64,000 nucleotides of DNA from Adiantum capillus-veneris (GCA_014529385.2 CM043971.1:27038769-27102768), one strand, 5' to 3'. Shown: positions 24,153-34,905, numbered from the stretch's first letter. The notes: a model not told the origin generated them from the letters alone. A program made the numbers and translations.

Positions 24153-24164
24153 GCTCTGATGCCA
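24153..24164 (-). promoter_or_regulatory. Primer-binding site of G0
   Basis: On the minus strand TGGCATCAGAGC lies 2 nt inside the 5' LTR. It is one base different from the initiator-tRNA-Met site TGGTATCAGAGC. Confidence 0.82.
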
Positions 24165-24166
24165 AT

Positions 24167-25315
24167 TGTCACGGGAACCGAATAATAGAGATCGATAGCA
24201 AAAGATAGAGAAAGAGATCTTTGTATTGATGAATCTTTGTAGAGTTTTGATACAACAGAGGAGCAAAATATATGGGCGCACTCCGTTGTACGGAGCTCGA
24301 ACCTCCCGACCACCCCCGAGCTTCAATTCGCTTGCATGCAGCGTCTCACTCGCACTCGCACTCGCACTCTCACTCTCACTCTCACTCGCACTCGCACTCG
24401 CACTCGCACTCGCAGAAGAAGAGATCGGTGAATGATCCCCAAACGCACCACCTGTCGTGCTTTTATCCTTCTTTTCCTCGAAAAGCCTGCACGATTTTCG
24501 TACCAAGTATACCTGCGAGAATAATATAAGAACGTGATCGCTAAGCGATCCGTAAAGGTTAGATTTCTATCATGACACTTTACACAGATCCTGTTTCAGA
24601 CATTGATTTCTGCATCGCCTACAAAATAGCCAAAAGAACATACTCGTGCAACCAATTCAACATGATAATCAAAGTAAAAAAGCATAATTATATACCTTCA
24701 TAATCTCAATTTCCATACTCTACCATGAAGAAACAATCCACTTCTTGGTTGATAGTAGGGAGAACTGTATGATATTGTATGTCTGTCTGTCCCTGTGTAC
24801 ACTACACTGCTGGTGTCTTCTATTTGTTTTCATCATAACTTTTACAAACGAACTCAGAACAGAGCGATCCAGGTACTCAAAACGACGGGAATAGGTCTGT
24901 TCTACAAAGCATCGCGGACAGAATTGTAAAAAAACGTCTCTGTTTGGCTAAAAACGCAACTTTTAGGTCGCGACTCATAAAACCTCTATTTTTGGGTATC
25001 CACTACTTTTACAACTTATTTTAAGCCTACCCATGCATTTTAAGCTAAAACACATAAATATAAAACATTGATATTAATAAAAATCTCAATTTTACTGTTC
25101 ATAGACAGATTATCTGTTATTCATTAATCTTTATCAAATCCGTCTTTAGTGTATTATTAAAAAAAAAGAATATATGTTCTCTCTTAATATTTCAACTCAT
25201 TCGTATAAGCTCTATTTAATAGACTATTCAACAATCTTTCAAATCGTGCTAACGAAAGATATGCCCTGCTACATTCTTTTCGACTTTAAGAACTTCAAAT
25301 ATTAGTCCTATTACA
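24167..25315 (-). repeat. 5' LTR of G0 (right)
   Basis: 1149 bp, nearly identical to 19116-20270. It is followed by GATAC, the second copy of the target duplication. Confidence 0.95.
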
Positions 25316-25678
25316 GATACAAAGACACATCAAGTTGTTCAAGGAAATCGGGAAGGCTAAAAAATATATTGAGCTTCTTGTACCAAAGATTCCATTCCAA
25401 AGATTAGTCAGGTCAATATGTGAGCAAGCATGTTTTGGCACCATGAGGTGGAAACCTGTTGCACTACTGGCACTATAAGAGGCAGCAAAATATTTTTTCT
25501 AGAATATTTAAATGATATAACAATTGTTGCAGCACATGCACAAAGGGTAAGGATTATGGACAAGGAGAGGGAAACTTTGAAAAGAGTAAGGTGGAGATAT
25601 GATAAACTGCTCCAGCCCAATGAATTTATAGACAATAAAATGATGGCAATTTTGCTTATTCCTCCATCAAGGTCATAG
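25316..25678 (+). pseudogene. Divergent histone H3 (CENH3-like), histone-fold part, copy 2
   Basis: In frame with 18974-19115 when one GATAC is counted, it reads YIELLVPKIPFQRLVR (H3: STELLIRKLPFQRLVR), then MRWKPVALLAL (H3: LRFQSSAVMALQE). After a stop (TAA at 25476) and a one-base shift in a T run (about 25490-25500) come HAQRVRIMDKERETLKRV (H3: HAKRVTIMPKDIQLARRI). Trp replaces the Phe of RFQSS, and the loop between RLVR and that Trp is one residue longer than in canonical H3. Both are hallmarks of CENH3. Two lesions make it a pseudogene. Confidence 0.75.
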
Positions 25679-25876
25679 GTAGAGGTGAAGATTATAGAAG
25701 TCACCCATGATGTGAATACCAGGGTTAGAGCTGAGCAGGAAAATTGGTGTGCAAAGGAGATGAATAAACTGAAAGAGAAGGAAAAAGCACCAAATGCTAT
25801 AGAAGAAGAGATTAACAACTACCACATTGTTACACACAAAATCATGTCAGCAACAACAAAATTTTATCATCTATAG
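25679..25876 (+). pseudogene. Lys/Glu-rich downstream frame after the histone-like sequence
   Basis: After a single TAG (25676-25678) the same frame stays open for 66 codons and reads VTHDVNTRVRAEQENW, a KLKEKEKAPNAIEEEI stretch and KFYHL-stop. Its composition suggests a helical or coiled tail. It may be a C-terminal extension of the histone-like protein or chance; it has no family match. Confidence 0.35.
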
Positions 25877-25896
25877 AGGAAGGATTAATAGTAGAT

Positions 25897-27684
25897 ATAC
25901 AACTAGTAGATGGTATAAGAAGACTTGCATAAGATTCTGTGTATATCAATATATTGCGGGATTCAGATGCTCAAATCACAGATTCAATTGTTTATATCTT
26001 CCTAACGTAAGATGCTTTCACCAACTTCAACATATTTTTATTCAACCTTGAGGCTAGAGACTAACAACTAGTAACTGTCTTGTAGTTTGATCAAGAGCCA
26101 GCTATCTGCACAAAGTCATGCAAAAATATATATCTTGAATCCCCAAATTTGTGTCTTTCTCAGAATGAAAAACACCCCTATCGGCACATTCAAGAAGTGG
26201 CTTGCCCATTGCTCAATACTGCATGTAACAACCATAATTTCTCCATATGAGAGCAACCACCCCAATGGAGCCTGGTTTGCATTGAACTTGACAAGCCAGC
26301 TGTCTGGACTCTATACTCAATTCGAGGAACTTATTCATAATTAAAACTGTGAGTATTGATAATTAGAAATTGGTTTTATTTGGATAAAGTATGAAGACAA
26401 TTATTGTGTTGGGTTCATAACAACTTTTCCTACTTGTAGATGCATACAAAGACCGTTGCATGCATATGGAAGGCTACACTGAAATCTAGAGCTATACAAG
26501 TCAAAAATTAAGGAAGTCAAGGTGCCTATACATATGGATGCCAACTCGTGTGGATAGAGGTGCCTCCTCCATGCTGAGTATATATTGCATAGATTTTTTG
26601 CACTAAAGCCATTCATGTAAAAGGTAGGCATTTTTTACAACATTACTATAACATGGTGATTTTTTGGACAAAAATGTGTCTCAGTTTCATTTTGTTTACG
26701 TTTTGTCTTTTGAAGAATGCGTTGGAGAAGTACACCATACATTATATGCACTGATACCATGCCACCCTAATCAAGCATTTGCTTCCAATTTCACATCATG
26801 TGAGCATGGATGCAGAACAAACCCTATTGAATGACCACATTGTAGAGTTAACGATGATTGATGAGGGAGAGAAGCAAATAATTTTCATAAGGTCAGCTGA
26901 GAAAGGACAGGAGCAAGGAAGGGAGGAACTTTTGAGAAGAGAAATGCTACAAAGAGAGAGTTTGACAAGGAGAAAATTCCACATGAGGGGAAGCCCACAC
27001 AGGATCAAGATCACACAGATCAAGGTGTTGGGGGAAAAATAAGGGCTGAAACTCCCTCTGCACTTGAAAGGGTTCAAAAGGAAGAAGATGATGTAGAGAG
27101 AGGGGCTGAGAAGGAACACCCTGACCCTCAAGCACAACACACCTCTCCCACAATTCCACCTGTTGAGCTTGAAAATCAAGAGTCATTTATTCTGGACACA
27201 CAACATATTATAGCACATTAGAAGCTAATTCAGGTGCAATGGAGCCCTCAACACTGGAGACACAAGAGTCTCAAACAACAAAAGAACAAGGGACTGGTGA
27301 GAACAAGCTCAAGGATGTCAACACTAGACAAGACAACTTCCACGGTAGACAAACCCAGTATGGACCTTTGCTAGACATTGACATGATTGTTTTGGTATTA
27401 ACTAATGTAAAAGAATATGAAAGTCAACCTATTGTCTAACTACTTATTTGTTTCCCAAAATGTTTGCAAAGAGTAATTATTTTGGACGTCAACGGATTGT
27501 TGTTGTTTCGGGAGCCGTATGATCCCAACACAGAACTTGTCAACCTATTGAGCTTCAGGATAGGCACTCGCAGAGCCATTGTGTGACTGCGAATCAAGGA
27601 ATTTATACAGTTTCTACTTCCAAGGTTCCGGGTTGTGATATATTCCTGTATACAGTAAAGAAACCTCAATCCCCTTGTAAATAT

Positions 27685-27688
<4 letters not shown>
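25897..27688 (+). repeat. Host-derived duplicated unit, copy 2 (downstream part)
   Basis: It aligns with 6048-7850 with few differences. Together with 18955-19115 and 25316-25896 it forms the most complete version of the unit: H3-like sequence, spacer, polar ORFs, FCP1-like fragment. It is bounded by (GA)n on both sides. Confidence 0.85.
27463..27657 (+). pseudogene. FCP1-type phosphatase fragment, copy 2
   Basis: The same DVNGLLLFR and EFIQFLL blocks as 7617-7811. A TGA now interrupts the frame after RAIV (about 27583), and the WSSM block has decayed to YSCI. It is the older-looking or less constrained of the two copies. Confidence 0.55.

Positions 27689-27744
<56 letters not shown>
27689..27744. 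repeat. (GA)n tract
   Basis: 56 bp of GA joining unit copy 2 to a minus-strand Gypsy remnant. Confidence 0.97.
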
Positions 27745-27747
<3 letters not shown>

Positions 27748-28700
27748 TTACTAAACCCAAAGGTGTTCTCATGGTAGTGAAGTCCCTGATTTCCATAGCT
27801 AGTTGGAACTGATCATACCCTGAGTACAATCCCCCATAGAATATATTTGCCTTCCTGTAAATGCCTCGACAAACTCATATACAACTGGCCATGTACCCAC
27901 ATTTCTGATTGTCACCTTATTTACAGGTTGCATATCTTGAATAAAGCATAAAGAACTATCTTTCTTCGGAACTTTGAACCAGTTTCTTGAATATGAAGCA
28001 CTCCTATACCCACATTTCTGATTGTCACCTTATTTATAGGTTGCATATCTTTATCTTTTCATTAAGAAACTCAATGAGTTATGGCAAATGGGCCTTTGGA
28101 ACCGAAATAGGCCTCAAGTTCCAAGGTACATGAGGGATAGTGACGATCATCTTAGGAGAAACAATCAATGGATCAACACACACTATCTCATGCAGATCGA
28201 ATGCAAAATCCTTTCCATGTTTGGCAAACATTTCTTCAAAGAATATTCTTTCAACCTCTATCAAACCGCCTTGCAACCAATCTTTAACTCCTTCAAAGCA
28301 TCATGTGTAAACTTATGTCCAATCTTGCATGGCTCACAAAGACTAGGTTGCAAAGCAGCTTGATCCATCTTATCCGTACAATCTTTTGGTAGAGGTAATG
28401 CCAGTGGTTTCACTTTCTTTGCCACAAACTTGTACTTGGTTCTCCACTCGTACATCAACACCTTGATAATTTTTCAAATCCTCAATGAATTTTTACATTT
28501 CTATTGAGCATACTTTCACGACCTCACTTCCCATGCCCAAATTGAAATCCATTTACGACCAAATCTTGCATAGTATCCATAAACGAACACTCATCAAGCA
28601 CACCTGTAATGCATTTATAAACTTCTATCAAACCATTGGTCATTAAACCTTTTTGTACACTATTTAGATGTTGTCATTCACCCTGCGTTAAGTCCTCACA
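27745..28700 (-). pseudogene. Gypsy pol remnant (RT region), separate family
   Basis: On the minus strand it reads KYKFVAKKVKPLALPLP, CVDPLIVSPKMIVTIPHVPW, a broken middle, then LYSGYDQFQLAMEIRD and TPLGLVRI, where the frame runs into the (GA)n. These are the RT-leading and motif A (YSGYDQF) blocks of a Gypsy pol unlike G0, G1 or G2. No LTRs are visible. It was cut off within the RT at the microsatellite. Confidence 0.7.
27896..28053. repeat. Direct repeat of about 44 bp, two copies
   Basis: CCCACATTTCTGATTGTCAC followed by CTTATTTACAGGTTGCATATC occurs at about 27897 and again at about 28011 (one base changed). It is a local duplication inside the Gypsy remnant. Confidence 0.85.
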
Positions 28701-29249
28701 CTTTGTAAAAGCAATAGATCCATAGTCTGTTAATCCTACAAAACTTGTAGAAAAACGTTTTTTTGCATATACATCATTCGAGAACTTTTCTCTTCTTGTA
28801 CCAGTGCTTGGATAAATTTTTTAATTCTTTCCATGTGAATATTAAAGTGTTATGTTTCAATTATTTACATCTCAGATACTTACAATTTTGATGATTTAGT
28901 TTATAATCTTGAGTCAACATTGGCACTTATGCTTCGATAATTCATATTATTTATTGTGTTTGTGAGTGTCAATGGTTATGATTTTGATGATTTATCAAAG
29001 AGTTATATTTTGATGATTTATTTTCTCTTTTGATTGATTTTCTTTTGTAAAGAGTTACAACTTCAATGATTTGATATCATCGATAACTCATGTCAAATCG
29101 TTTTATGATTTATTGTTTCATATCATTTCTTTACATATAGATGTCGAAGAGTTACAATTTTGAGGATTTATCAAAGAGATACATTTTAATAATTTATTTT
29201 CAACTAAAACATGAAAAACTTATGATTTTTTTATCATCATCCATTCTTA
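28700..29249. other. AT-rich spacer without genes
   Basis: Repeated loose phrases such as TTTTGATGATTTA and AAAGAGTTA (about 28890-29190) suggest a degraded tandem array. Nothing coding is seen. The first base of CACTA-A follows. Confidence 0.5.
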
Positions 29250-29420
29250 CACTACAACAAAAAAGGTGCCTTCGACGCAGATTTCGATGGGGGACGTTGA
29301 AAAGTACATCGAAATATTCATCCCTGTGAAACCATCGAAATACGCATCGATATCTGCATCGAAAGGCCTTGTTTTTTATGCGTATTTCGACGCCCCTATC
29401 GACGCTAGTTTTGACGGACA
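29250..29420 (+). repeat. Terminal and subterminal region of CACTA-A
   Basis: CACTACAAC terminus followed by about eight short motifs in both orientations with core TCGACG or TCGATG/CATCGA (for example 29272, 29285, 29306, 29324, 29337, 29387, 29399). Subterminal repeats of CACTA elements are bound by the TNPA protein during excision. Confidence 0.75.
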
Positions 29421-29434
29421 TATCAGAATTTGTT

Positions 29435-29524
29435 TTTCTTGAGCAGAGGACAGACAACCTGGCCTGTGCCCAGTGAAAAGATGGACACAGCCACAGCCAG
29501 ACTGACTGTCCTCTGCCCAAGAAA
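29435..29524. ncRNA. 90-nt hairpin (possible small-RNA precursor)
   Basis: TTTCTTGAGCAGAGGACAG (29435-29453) pairs with CTGTCCTCTGCCCAAGAAA (29506-29524) with one mismatch. The interior also pairs in part (CTGGC...CTGTG with CACAG...GCCAG). The size and near-perfect stem resemble a miRNA or siRNA precursor foldback. No expression evidence is available, and it could simply be part of the element's terminal structure. Confidence 0.35.
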
Positions 29525-29699
29525 GCGAGCAACACCAAAATCAATCGTGCTCCCGCACAAATTTTAGCAGAGTTCCCTTCATTTTAACATAAACTCTTTT
29601 TGAAAAAACCATATGTATACGCCTCCTACATGATATCCATGTAGGATCTCACATGAGATTTAAGGCAAATGAAAGAAATGAAACGAACTTTGTGAAAAA

Positions 29700-30150
29700 C
29701 CATAACTAAATTAAAACCATAACCATAACGAACTTCATATATAACGAGCTTTGTGCAAAACCATAAACAAATTAAAACCATAACCATAACCATAACCATA
29801 TTGATCAAAACCATAATGATAACCATAACCATAACCATAAACAAAACAATAACCATAACCATAACCATAAAGTTAAACATAACCATAAACAAAACAGTAA
29901 CCATAACCATGTCTATACAAGAACAATAACCATAACCATAACCATAACCATGTCTATACAAGAACAAGAACAATAACGATAATCATAACCATAACCATAA
30001 CCATAACCATAACCATAAAACAAAACAATAACCATAACCATGTCTGATGAACAACCATAACCATAACCATAAAACAAAACAATAACCATAACCATGTCTA
30101 AACAATAACCATAACCATGTCTGAACAACAACCATAACCATGTCTATACA
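29700..30150. repeat. (CCATAA)n hexamer satellite with interspersed CATGTCT
   Basis: Runs of AACCAT/CCATAA separated by AAACAAAACAATAA and CATGTCTATACAAGAAC-like spacers. It is not the plant telomere repeat (CCCTAAA). It lies between the A terminus and its last exons. Met-Val and Gly-Tyr frames across it are repeat translations. Confidence 0.9.
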
Positions 30151-30339
30151 AAAAAGAGACACAAAGATGTATCTGTGTCTCACAAAACATATATAGAAAT
30201 CTACTGATGACTCCGCGTCACAACTTGCACATAAAAGGACAAGTCACAAAATTAGTATTGATATTACTTCACATATACTTATTTAATTAAATCAACTCAC
30301 ACATATTAACGTCTCACCTCAATCGATCAGCGAGGCTCT

Positions 30340-30619
30340 AAGGCCTCCCAATCCACAGGCTCTCCTTCAATACTTCATAAATGCCTCTCCGATATCCATC
30401 TGTCTCCTCTTGCCGTGTCGGGGCTCGATGCATTGCAAGATTCTGCATTTATACAAAAACCTCACAATTTAAGAATACATGATTCATCGCGTTTAAAAAA
30501 AAACAATATAGCTAGGATTGGATTGGACACTTACAAATTCATAGCGAAAGGTGTCGAAGCCTCCGCTGCCAAGATGAGATGTATCCCTGGTCATTTGTCG
30601 TACCTCCGCGGCCTGACGC
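30340..30619 (-). pseudogene. CACTA-A TNPA-like gene, last exons
   Basis: Two minus-strand pieces: HLGSGGFDTFRYEF ending at a GTAAGTG donor-like site (about 30541), and after an AG near 30440 LAMHRAPTRQEETDGYRRG followed by a stop. CACTA-B has the parallel pair HLGSGGWASFEADF and AMTGRDPTPYEREYAGRKG (46002-46420). The match fixes both as exons of the element's second (TNPA-like, DNA-binding) protein and shows G1 splits this gene. Confidence 0.65.
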
Positions 30620-33291
30620 TGATAGCCGTTTTTTCGGCTCTCTGTAATTTCCATAGTGAGTTATCTCACCCTATCAAATCACTCAAACACTGTGGTTACC
30701 CTCACCCTTGCACTGTATATAGGTGGGTGTGAGTTAGGGGACTTTTCCTATATCTCCTTACTGAAATAAAAACCCTCAATTAGCTAGTCATTGGGCTAGT
30801 TGAGCCAAAAAAATAAAAAATATAAAAAAATATAAGTATATTATGGCCCATCTGTATGTAAATATTTCTTTGAATATAGGGCCTAAATAAATGATTTTTT
30901 CATAATTATTTTGGTATTTATTTAAATATTTCTACTTAGGTGTGTGTTATTTATGCTCTGTACATTGCCTCACCATTACCACAATTTTTCTTACCATTTT
31001 TTCATACTCTTTATTCCATATAGAAATATTTTCATGTAAGATTCTCTTATATTTGGTGTAACTCCACCCCAACAAAAATCCAAAAAAAAAAACTAGTTTT
31101 ATTTATGTGTATATTTTTTCACTATTGTGATTTTTCCCTTCCTACATCTATTTTGTTTTTTTTCTAAAAAATTAGAACACCAAAAATATTTATCTTTTTA
31201 TGGTAGCCTCATAATGAGAGAGATTTCTTTTGACCCCTTTATATTTTTTCCACTTATATTATTTATATTTGACATGTACATATTTTTTAGACCCCTCAAT
31301 ATTTGATTTTCTTAATTGTACTATTCACTTATATCATGATCTCAACGCTATCTTCAATTATAGACCTACCAAATAAGGTCAAGGGTAGGTGGCATGCATA
31401 CATGCACTATGGGGGGCTCACTCTTGGAGGTATTCAAAAGAATCATCCAAAGAAGGACCCCACAAGGACCTTGTGCAGTGGAAAAAAACGATCGATTTTC
31501 CTAAATTTTTAAAAGTCACTTGTTTTTCAAATTTGAAAAGGTGATACAAACAAAAGTTGTAGCTCCTAGGCTGAGCTTTTGCCTCAAATTTTTTCATATT
31601 TTTTTGAGCTACGAGCTGTGAGCTATGATTTTATTAGTGGACCCCAGTTTTCCCATGCTATGCAGCCACACTCTCTCTTCCACTTTATCATTTTCCTCTT
31701 TCACACACACTTCTCCACTCATCATCCCCACCTCTCTCACCACTCCTCTCTGCACCCTACTCACCTTCTCCTCAACCTTGAAAAATAAGAGAAACCATGG
31801 TGAACTCATACCTCCCACACACAATTCCATTCCAAAATTGACCACATAGTCTCATTTTTCCTCCTCCAAATTACCCATATCTATCAAAAAAATCACAAAA
31901 TTCAGCCTCTTCTCTTAAAAGACAGCATCATGGTGGTTGATTACTCAACTTCAATTACCTTGTCTCTCAAGGAAGGTCAAGAGTGGAGAAAAAATGTACC
32001 GTCAAAGCTAGTGGACCGTCAACAAGCGTCAAAATTGGCCCTACTCAAGACACTTGGAGCATCAACCTTGTAAGAAATCCACCTTTTCTTACCTCTTAAG
32101 AGTTTTTCTTCCTTATTTGTATCCTACATGGATAATCCCATTGTAAATATCCAATTCCATTTGTAAATTAATACTAACTCTACTAACACTAACCCACTAT
32201 GAAAAGTCCTATCACCTCCATTTCTCTCCTCTCTCTTTCCCCACCAACTTCTTGATAATTCCAAGCAAAAGAAATTAGATAAATTGCTAAAAATCTAATC
32301 CAACCATGGTTAGAGGAGTAACCCTAGCCTTCAAAATTGCTATAAAAGGAGGGTGTAGCTAGCACAAAAAGGGGAGAGAAGAAAGAGCACTATGCTATAG
32401 CTTGAGAAGCCAAGCTCAACCTCTTGAGAAGGAGCTCTTGAGTGGAATCTCGTTGGCATTAGGCATATGTATGTGTTGTATTAGGGGTGATTAGCAAGGG
32501 AACTCTATGCCATTGTAAGAGAGAGTGATCATTAAATTGAGAGTAGGAAATCTATCATTTCTCCTACTAGAGTAAGCCCAACATTTGCTGAATCAAGGAG
32601 GGTGAATTTGGACTAAGCATGGATACCTTGTCTCCCTTCCAACGTGAAGGCATGGACAATAATGATGTGTAAGTGTTTTGGTGTTTTATTTAAGTTCTTG
32701 ATAGCTTGTCTCCGGGTATTGTTATCAATTTAGCCATAAATCCCACATGCTGTAAGAGGGCGACAGGGTGGAAAGGACTTCTCTGGCCTTAAGAAAGTGA
32801 TTGGGGTGGCTTTTTTCTTGTGATGTGTTGTGGTGCAATTTACTCAGGCTATGTTGAACAAATACTAATCTCACTTTGATTGGTCATGACAGATTTGTAA
32901 GAAGGCATTAGTGCAACAAGCACCCCTTTCCCCCTTCTCTCTCTTTCTTACATATATATATTTATGTTTGCTTGATCATTAACGATACACTTCAAAGCAG
33001 CCCGAGCACCATCTCTCTCTCTCTCTCTCATGTTTTAGTGTGTGAGAGTGTTCCATTGGTGTTAGGGTTAGTGTAAATTCCTTGCTTGTTTGTGGGTTGC
33101 TCTAACGATTCTCCTCTTTTGCGTCCTAGTTCGCTCTTAAACTAGGTGGTGCCCCTTGTGTAGTTGGGATTTGGCTGTGGGTTTGTTGTTTTGGTTTGTG
33201 TTGTGTTGTGCCCCAGCCCCATTGAGCAGCACGGGAGCCTTGAAGGGTGTCTAGAGGTTGCTCTTCTTGTTGCCCGCCCCGGACCGCCTCA
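30620..33291 (+). repeat. 5' LTR of G1, 2672 bp
   Basis: TGATAGCC start, CA end. It carries a promoter-like TATAAAAGG at 32341. AT-rich first half, with no coding content: the ORFs at 31303-31849 recur unchanged in the other LTR but look non-protein. It differs from the 3' LTR by scattered single-base changes. Confidence 0.95.
32341..32349 (+). promoter_or_regulatory. TATA box of the G1 LTR promoter
   Basis: TATAAAAGG in a GC-balanced context, conserved at 42020-42028 in the other LTR. It would start the genomic RNA about 30 bp downstream, near 32375. Confidence 0.65.
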
Positions 33292-33294
33292 AAT

Positions 33295-33312
33295 TGGTGC
33301 CCCCACTGAGGA
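33295..33312 (+). promoter_or_regulatory. Primer-binding site of G1
   Basis: TGGTGCCCCCACTGAGGA, 3 nt after the LTR. G2 has the same sequence with one change (plus strand 56590-56607). It begins TGG as expected for a tRNA CCA end; I cannot name the tRNA. Confidence 0.7.
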
Positions 33313-33370
33313 AAACAACTCGTGTATGTTTTTGTGTAGGATCAACTTTTAGCATAGTCAAGTAGTTTGC

Positions 33371-33823
33371 ATGAATCACGAGAGTTTGTATGATCCTTTC
33401 ATTCCCATTGCAAGGCAAAAGATACACATAATTGTTAGTACTAAGTTGCAATTTCAACGGGTAATTCGTAGGATTTTAGGTCCTCTTAGGTTAGCCGAGA
33501 TAAACACTTCAGTAAATCCTTTTATTTTGCCTCTCATTAGGTACGATATTAGCTTGGACGTCTATATTTTTGTGTTATTTTAAGCATTAGGACATGCATA
33601 GGCCATGGATAATGGCCCAGGAATAGAGGTTTTTTCCTTTCATTTTACTCCACACATTATAATAAAAGTTGCAATTAGTAGAAAGATCCATTTTCAACAA
33701 CGAATGGTATTCATGTTTGGTGCCCAAACAGTAGGAGAAATTCTTGCATCACCAAACCCTGTCATTCTACCTCTCATCAACTACCACACTTCTTTTGATG
33801 TACATGTGTTCATTTTATTTTAA
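33371..33823 (+). CDS. Paired leader ORFs of G1 (70 and 72 aa), tandem duplicates
   Basis: 33371-33583 and 33605-33823 encode related peptides. Both share a pattern I-x-I-x-V then FQ, a Gly, EI/AEI, S-x-NP-x-ILPLI-x-Y, and end S-x-DV-x-x-F-x-LF-stop at a 240-bp period. The conserved protein ending with diverged DNA suggests past coding selection. Each starts with ATG. No family is recognised, and their place between primer site and gag is where plant elements sometimes carry extra ORFs. Confidence 0.5.
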
Positions 33824-33929
33824 AATGAAGTGCAGCCTGGCAAAATAGTGTGTATGTTTGTTTTTTCTTTGTTCAAGTTGTTATAAGAAACAAAAAAAGA
33901 TCATTTGTTCTAACAGGGAATGTGTGTGC

Positions 33930-34315
33930 AGTGAAAGTTCAATCCTTAGAGATCTAGCTCTATTACCAATTGAGTTGCAGGAGCAAGTAGTAAGGCGTCT
34001 CCCTCATAACGAGAGGGTGGTGAAGTTAACATGAAAGGTCCTACGCGTGGATTCCATTTTCCTCTTGTTGTTGGGCACTAAGGAAGACCGCGCATTCATC
34101 CAACTAGTGTGTGCCCTAAGATTGGTAAATAGAGTGAAATTTGGCGTTTGGCGCGTGCATTTCACCATTGAGGAAGACTCTTCAGGAAACTTGCGGCCAG
34201 AGTTCATGCTTCATAGATTCACATTTGGTGAATTTTTCCCTCATTTGCATCTTATTAATAGTCTTCCTTTCGCTTTCAACAAAGGAGATAGGGATATTCA
34301 GAGCTTGTCTTAATA
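33930..34315 (+). pseudogene. Pre-gag ORF C1 of G1 (F-box-like start)
   Basis: It reads LPIELQEQVVRRLPHNERV, then one stop (TGA at about 34032) and KVLRVDSIFLLL, EDRAFIQLVCALRLVNRVKF and FFPHLHLINSLPF. The first block has the LP-x-EL...VV-RLP spacing of an F-box helix pair. ORF C2 (34448-34905) is its diverged tandem partner. An AG after a T-rich run at 33913 could be a splice acceptor. The F-box reading is an inference from about 30 residues. Confidence 0.4.
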
Positions 34316-34447
34316 AAGAGAGCATAGAGAAGATTGCAAATTTGTATAAATTCTCATCCTTCTCTACTTTCTATGACACTTTGTTCATAGAGGCATTGTA
34401 AATCTCTTTATGCTTTTGAATGATTTAACCATAATCCTAAGGAGTTT

Positions 34448-34905
34448 TTGTCCAGGAATTTTGTAGCACAATTGGAGTCTTTAAATCTTGCAAAATTGAT
34501 TGGACTTGATGAGGATGTTCTTTATGAAATTGTGAGAAGGTTGCCTCACTCCGACTGTGTGGAACTCGAAGGAAAGGAGCTCCTAGTCAATTGCTACTTT
34601 CTCACGGCCTTCGACGAGCATGAAGATCTAGTTTTTATACAAACCGCTTGTGCGTTGGGAATTGTAGAGCAAGTGCAATTTATCACTTGGGACGTGGTTG
34701 CTCTTTTGGATCCAGAAAATGAAGTTCTAGAGATTTCTGTTTATCGCCTTAGCTTTGAATAATTTCAACCCTTCTTAGAGCTCATCAATAGTCTACCTTT
34801 TTGTTTTGATCAAACAAATCGAGACCTCATTGAAGCTTGGATAGCTGAAGAAGAAAACCTAGAGTGGTATTTTCTTACTTCTTCATTTGCAGGCGAGTGG
34901 TTCTA
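34448..34905 (+). pseudogene. Pre-gag ORF C2 of G1, paralogue of C1
   Basis: It reads GLDEDVLYEIVRRLPHSDCV, EDLVFIQTACALGIVEQVQF, one stop (TAA at about 34760), then FLELINSLPFCFDQTNRDL and a tail ending EWF-stop. It shares with C1 the order RRLPH, ED-x-x-FIQ-x-x-CAL, V-x-F, LINSLPF. With C1 and the pair at 33371-33823 it makes a leader of duplicated ORF pairs. The function is unknown; a role in host interaction is speculation. Confidence 0.4.

Larger units (their letters stand above)
19116..25315 (-). mobile_element. Gypsy chromovirus G0, 6.2 kb, inserted in the H3-like sequence
   Basis: LTRs of 1155 and 1149 bp (TGTCACGGG...CCTATTACA in plus orientation) flank minus-strand pol remnants in the order PR, RT, RNase H, integrase, chromodomain. 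The 5-bp target duplication GATAC is perfect. The two LTRs differ by only about three substitutions plus one 6-bp repeat unit, so insertion was recent or the LTRs were converted. Internally, most of gag is missing and pol has several stops, so it probably moved with proteins supplied in trans. Chromovirus placement rests on the C-terminal chromodomain. Confidence 0.93.

Noticed and set aside
29700-30150. Interstitial telomere
   Set aside because: The unit is CCATAA, not the plant CCCTAAA, and it lies inside a transposon.
29626-30183. Met-Val and Gly-Tyr repeat proteins
   Set aside because: Frames of the CCATAA hexamer satellite.
31303-31849. Small ORFs repeated at 40982-41528
   Set aside because: Duplicated because they are in the two G1 LTRs; composition and lack of family match argue against proteins.
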